Source: Trichaptum fuscoviolaceum
Lineage: Eukaryota > Basidiomycota > Agaricomycetes > Hymenochaetales > Trichaptaceae
DNA: 64,000 nt
Reading direction: 5' to 3'
NCBI GenBank assembly: GCA_910574455.1
Contig: CAJSYZ010000003.1
Coordinates: forward strand, 4,525,250 to 4,589,249
Numbering within the stretch: the stretch's first letter is position 1; each line of letters starts with the position of its first letter. A program made the position numbers and the translations under genes. The notes beneath the pieces are model-generated. The model was not told the origin of the DNA, ran no database searches, and saw only the letters and a program-made list of their open reading frames with translations. Shown one piece after another: positions 62,052 through 64,000 of this stretch.

Positions 62052-62584
62052 ACGGGTTTGAAGGAGAAATAACAACGTGCACTAATTATAATACTCAACA
62101 TCTTTCTTGGGGTTTTTATAGTGATTCTTACGGTCAATTATGTTCTTGGTTGCTCGGAGTATACTAGTAGCACGCGTATCCTTCTTATATTTTCTGATGA
62201 ATCTGGATGAAATTTTCTGCACTATTCGTAGCAGCAGAGTTTCTATGCTGAATTGCATTTTAACTATGTGATAATCCAACATCATGTCGATCACGCGGCT
62301 AAATTCAACGCCACTACCAGTCATACCAACTGGTAAGTATTAACTGAGATTTAGAAGACGAGGTATTAAATGGAATTGTAACTATGGATGTTGCGCCCAA
62401 AAGGGATGATAGGGTGCACACCCATGGATAATGGGTGTTCTTCAATTGAATCGGATGGCCCATGCTTGTCCCGCTAAACTTTGAGCTTCTCTACACGCTG
62501 TTGCTTCGCATGCTTTATTTTATGTATCTCCTCACGCTTGCCAAAATCAGAGTCATGAAGTTCCTATTCATCATTGAGTCTCGG
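62052..62584. other. Convergent intergenic region between hydrophobin and DBP8
   Basis: 533 bp, AT-rich, holding both 3' ends. No gene or repeat with support. Confidence 0.45.
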
Positions 62585-64000
62585 TTATTCTGGTGGAAAG
62601 ATCAGAGCGCGTACCATGTTTGCCAGGCGCTTCGCTGTCGAAACGATGTTGAGCTTGTCAAGGACTTTCTCTTCTGGCAACATCATCTCCGTCAACTTCG
62701 TCTCTGGAATTGTTGATAGTGAGACACCTCTGAGAACTAGGTACAGAATGAAATACATACTGATACGTTGCTCGATCTTCACCACGCGCTCCTCATCCCT
62801 TTCAGTCACAAAGCTGACAGCCATACCCTGTCTCCCCTGACGTGCTGTTCGACCGACCCGATGCGTATACTCCTCGGGTTCGAGAGGCATATCCCAATTC
62901 ACTACCAACGCGACGTCATCAATATCCAGACCACGAGCACCGACATCTGTACAGATTAGCACGGGTACGACATGTGCTCGGAAGAGGTTCAGTGAGTTAA
63001 GGCGTTCGCGCTGCGTCAGCCGAGAGTGCAACGCTGTACTCCGAATCTCAAGCGTCTTGAGCAATGATGTCAGATACGCGGCAGTGCGAGTTCTGGCACA
63101 GAAGATAATGGTTGGAGGGGGTTGAATGGGTGTATCTTCGTCTTCATTTAGCCGAGTTTTTGCCTTGGGCTTGGATGGCTTCGGTCTTTTGGAAGATTTA
63201 GAGGTTTCTGGGGGTGCTTTTCGGAGATGTAAAATAGAAGATGGAGGATTACATAACAGGTAAAATAGATAGGGTTCGCGGATGTGTGAGGGTACGAGAA
63301 TATAGTATTGTTCGAGGGTGTCGACTGTCTCAATCCTAAAATCCTATATAAGCAGTGATTTCAAAACAAATAAGGACGCAGGCATACGATGTTGACATGC
63401 GATGCACGAAAGGCTTTGTTTTTCCTGGCCTTGGTGGTGCGGCAATTAGGGACTCAATTGAATCGGTCATAGTTGCCGTGAATAGGCACGTTTGTCTTTC
63501 TTTCGGAAGTATGTTGAACAGATAGGCTAGTTCAGGAGCGAAGGTGGGGGTCAAAAGCCTATCGGCTTCGTCAAGAACCTGCATAGATAAGGTAACGTTG
63601 AACAAAGTGCTGCCATTTCGGAAAGCGTAGATACGCACCAAGAACTTTACTCTTGATAAATCCCATTCGCCGCTGGAGCCTGAGCTCTTCAGATGGTCGA
63701 CTATTCGGCCCGGAGTGGCTACCACAACGTGGGGTCGACTGGCAAGTTCAATTGCCTGGGCAATCATATCCATGCCGCCGACAACTACAGACGTCTGAAT
63801 ATTCAAAGGTGCGCCGACAACGGCAAATTGCTCGGAAATTTGAAACGCAAGTTCTCTGCAGAAGAAATGCATGTTAGTAGGAGTTACACCATAACGTCCT
63901 TGCGAATGGAGGTACCTTGTTGGCGTCAGAATCAAGGCGTAAATCCCGTATGGATCTACGGATAGTTTCTGGAGAATCGGGAGGGCAAATGCGATTGTCT
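62585..64000 (-). CDS. DBP8: DEAD-box RNA helicase Dbp8 (C-terminal part; N-terminus beyond the window)
   Basis: Minus strand, stop at 62585, with several short introns. Motifs in order: LTPT(R)ELAFQISEQF (Ia), ATPGRIVDHL (Ib), LDEADRLL (II, DEAD), CLFTATMTDSIESL (III, SAT-like with TAT), TIIFCARTRTAAYL (IV), ICTDVGARGLDI (V) and HRVGRTARQGRQG (VI). The C-terminus is NIVSTAKRLANMVRALIFPPE. The order and tail fit Dbp8/DDX49, a nucleolar helicase for 18S rRNA maturation. Motif I lies outside the window. An insert of about 50 residues, Lys/Pro-rich, lies between the two RecA lobes. Confidence 0.85.

Overview
The window looks like the genome of a mushroom-forming basidiomycete (Agaricomycetes). 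Genes carry many introns of about 50-65 bp. There is a class I hydrophobin, an AA9 lytic polysaccharide monooxygenase, BTB proteins of the type expanded in these fungi, a Plavaka-type DNA transposase and a chromodomain Ty3/gypsy retrotransposon. No prokaryotic feature is present.

Positions 1 to about 29,800 form a nested transposon island. The oldest visible layer is a Plavaka-type DNA transposon. Its transposase lies on the minus strand (ATG at 16485, C-terminus running off the left edge) and a second, divergent multi-exon gene lies on the plus strand (16963-22922). The transposase is cut by three insertions with perfect target-site duplications: a tandem LTR-internal-LTR-internal-LTR array of a gag-only retrotransposon (1019-11358, TSD GCTCC), a solo LTR (13156-13730, TSD GTGTC) and a non-autonomous hAT-like element (13946-15547, 8-bp TSD TCACCGAC). 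A second hAT-like copy (20023-21598, 8-bp TSD GGCAGGCT) interrupts the second gene. A full-length 6.34-kb chromodomain Ty3/gypsy element (23407-29746, TSD GCCCC) sits downstream.

The most interesting signal is in the two retrotransposon families. Each has an 11-nt primer-binding site, 2 nt from its 5' LTR, that is a perfect reverse complement of an 11-mer inside its own LTR. The two families differ at one position, and the change is compensated on both sides of the helix. This is the signature expected for Tf1-type self-primed reverse transcription. The gag-only element shares LTR ends, polypurine tract and primer geometry with the autonomous element, so it may be a trans-mobilised parasite of that lineage.

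From 29,971 to 64,000 the window is gene-dense: RRP7 (ribosome biogenesis), a WBP2/GRAM-like protein and CDC7 kinase sharing a divergent promoter, a DnaJC28-type DUF1992 protein, a small 84-residue orphan protein, a ubiquitin-specific protease, AA9 LPMO, a cyclophilin-RRM protein (PPIL4/Cyp6 type), two BTB proteins, RTP1 (RNA polymerase II assembly), PUT2 (proline catabolism), a hydrophobin, the C-terminal part of DBP8, and two intron-containing tRNA-Arg genes. These genes do not form an evident pathway cluster. Exon boundaries given here were read by eye from splice sites and protein-family continuity.
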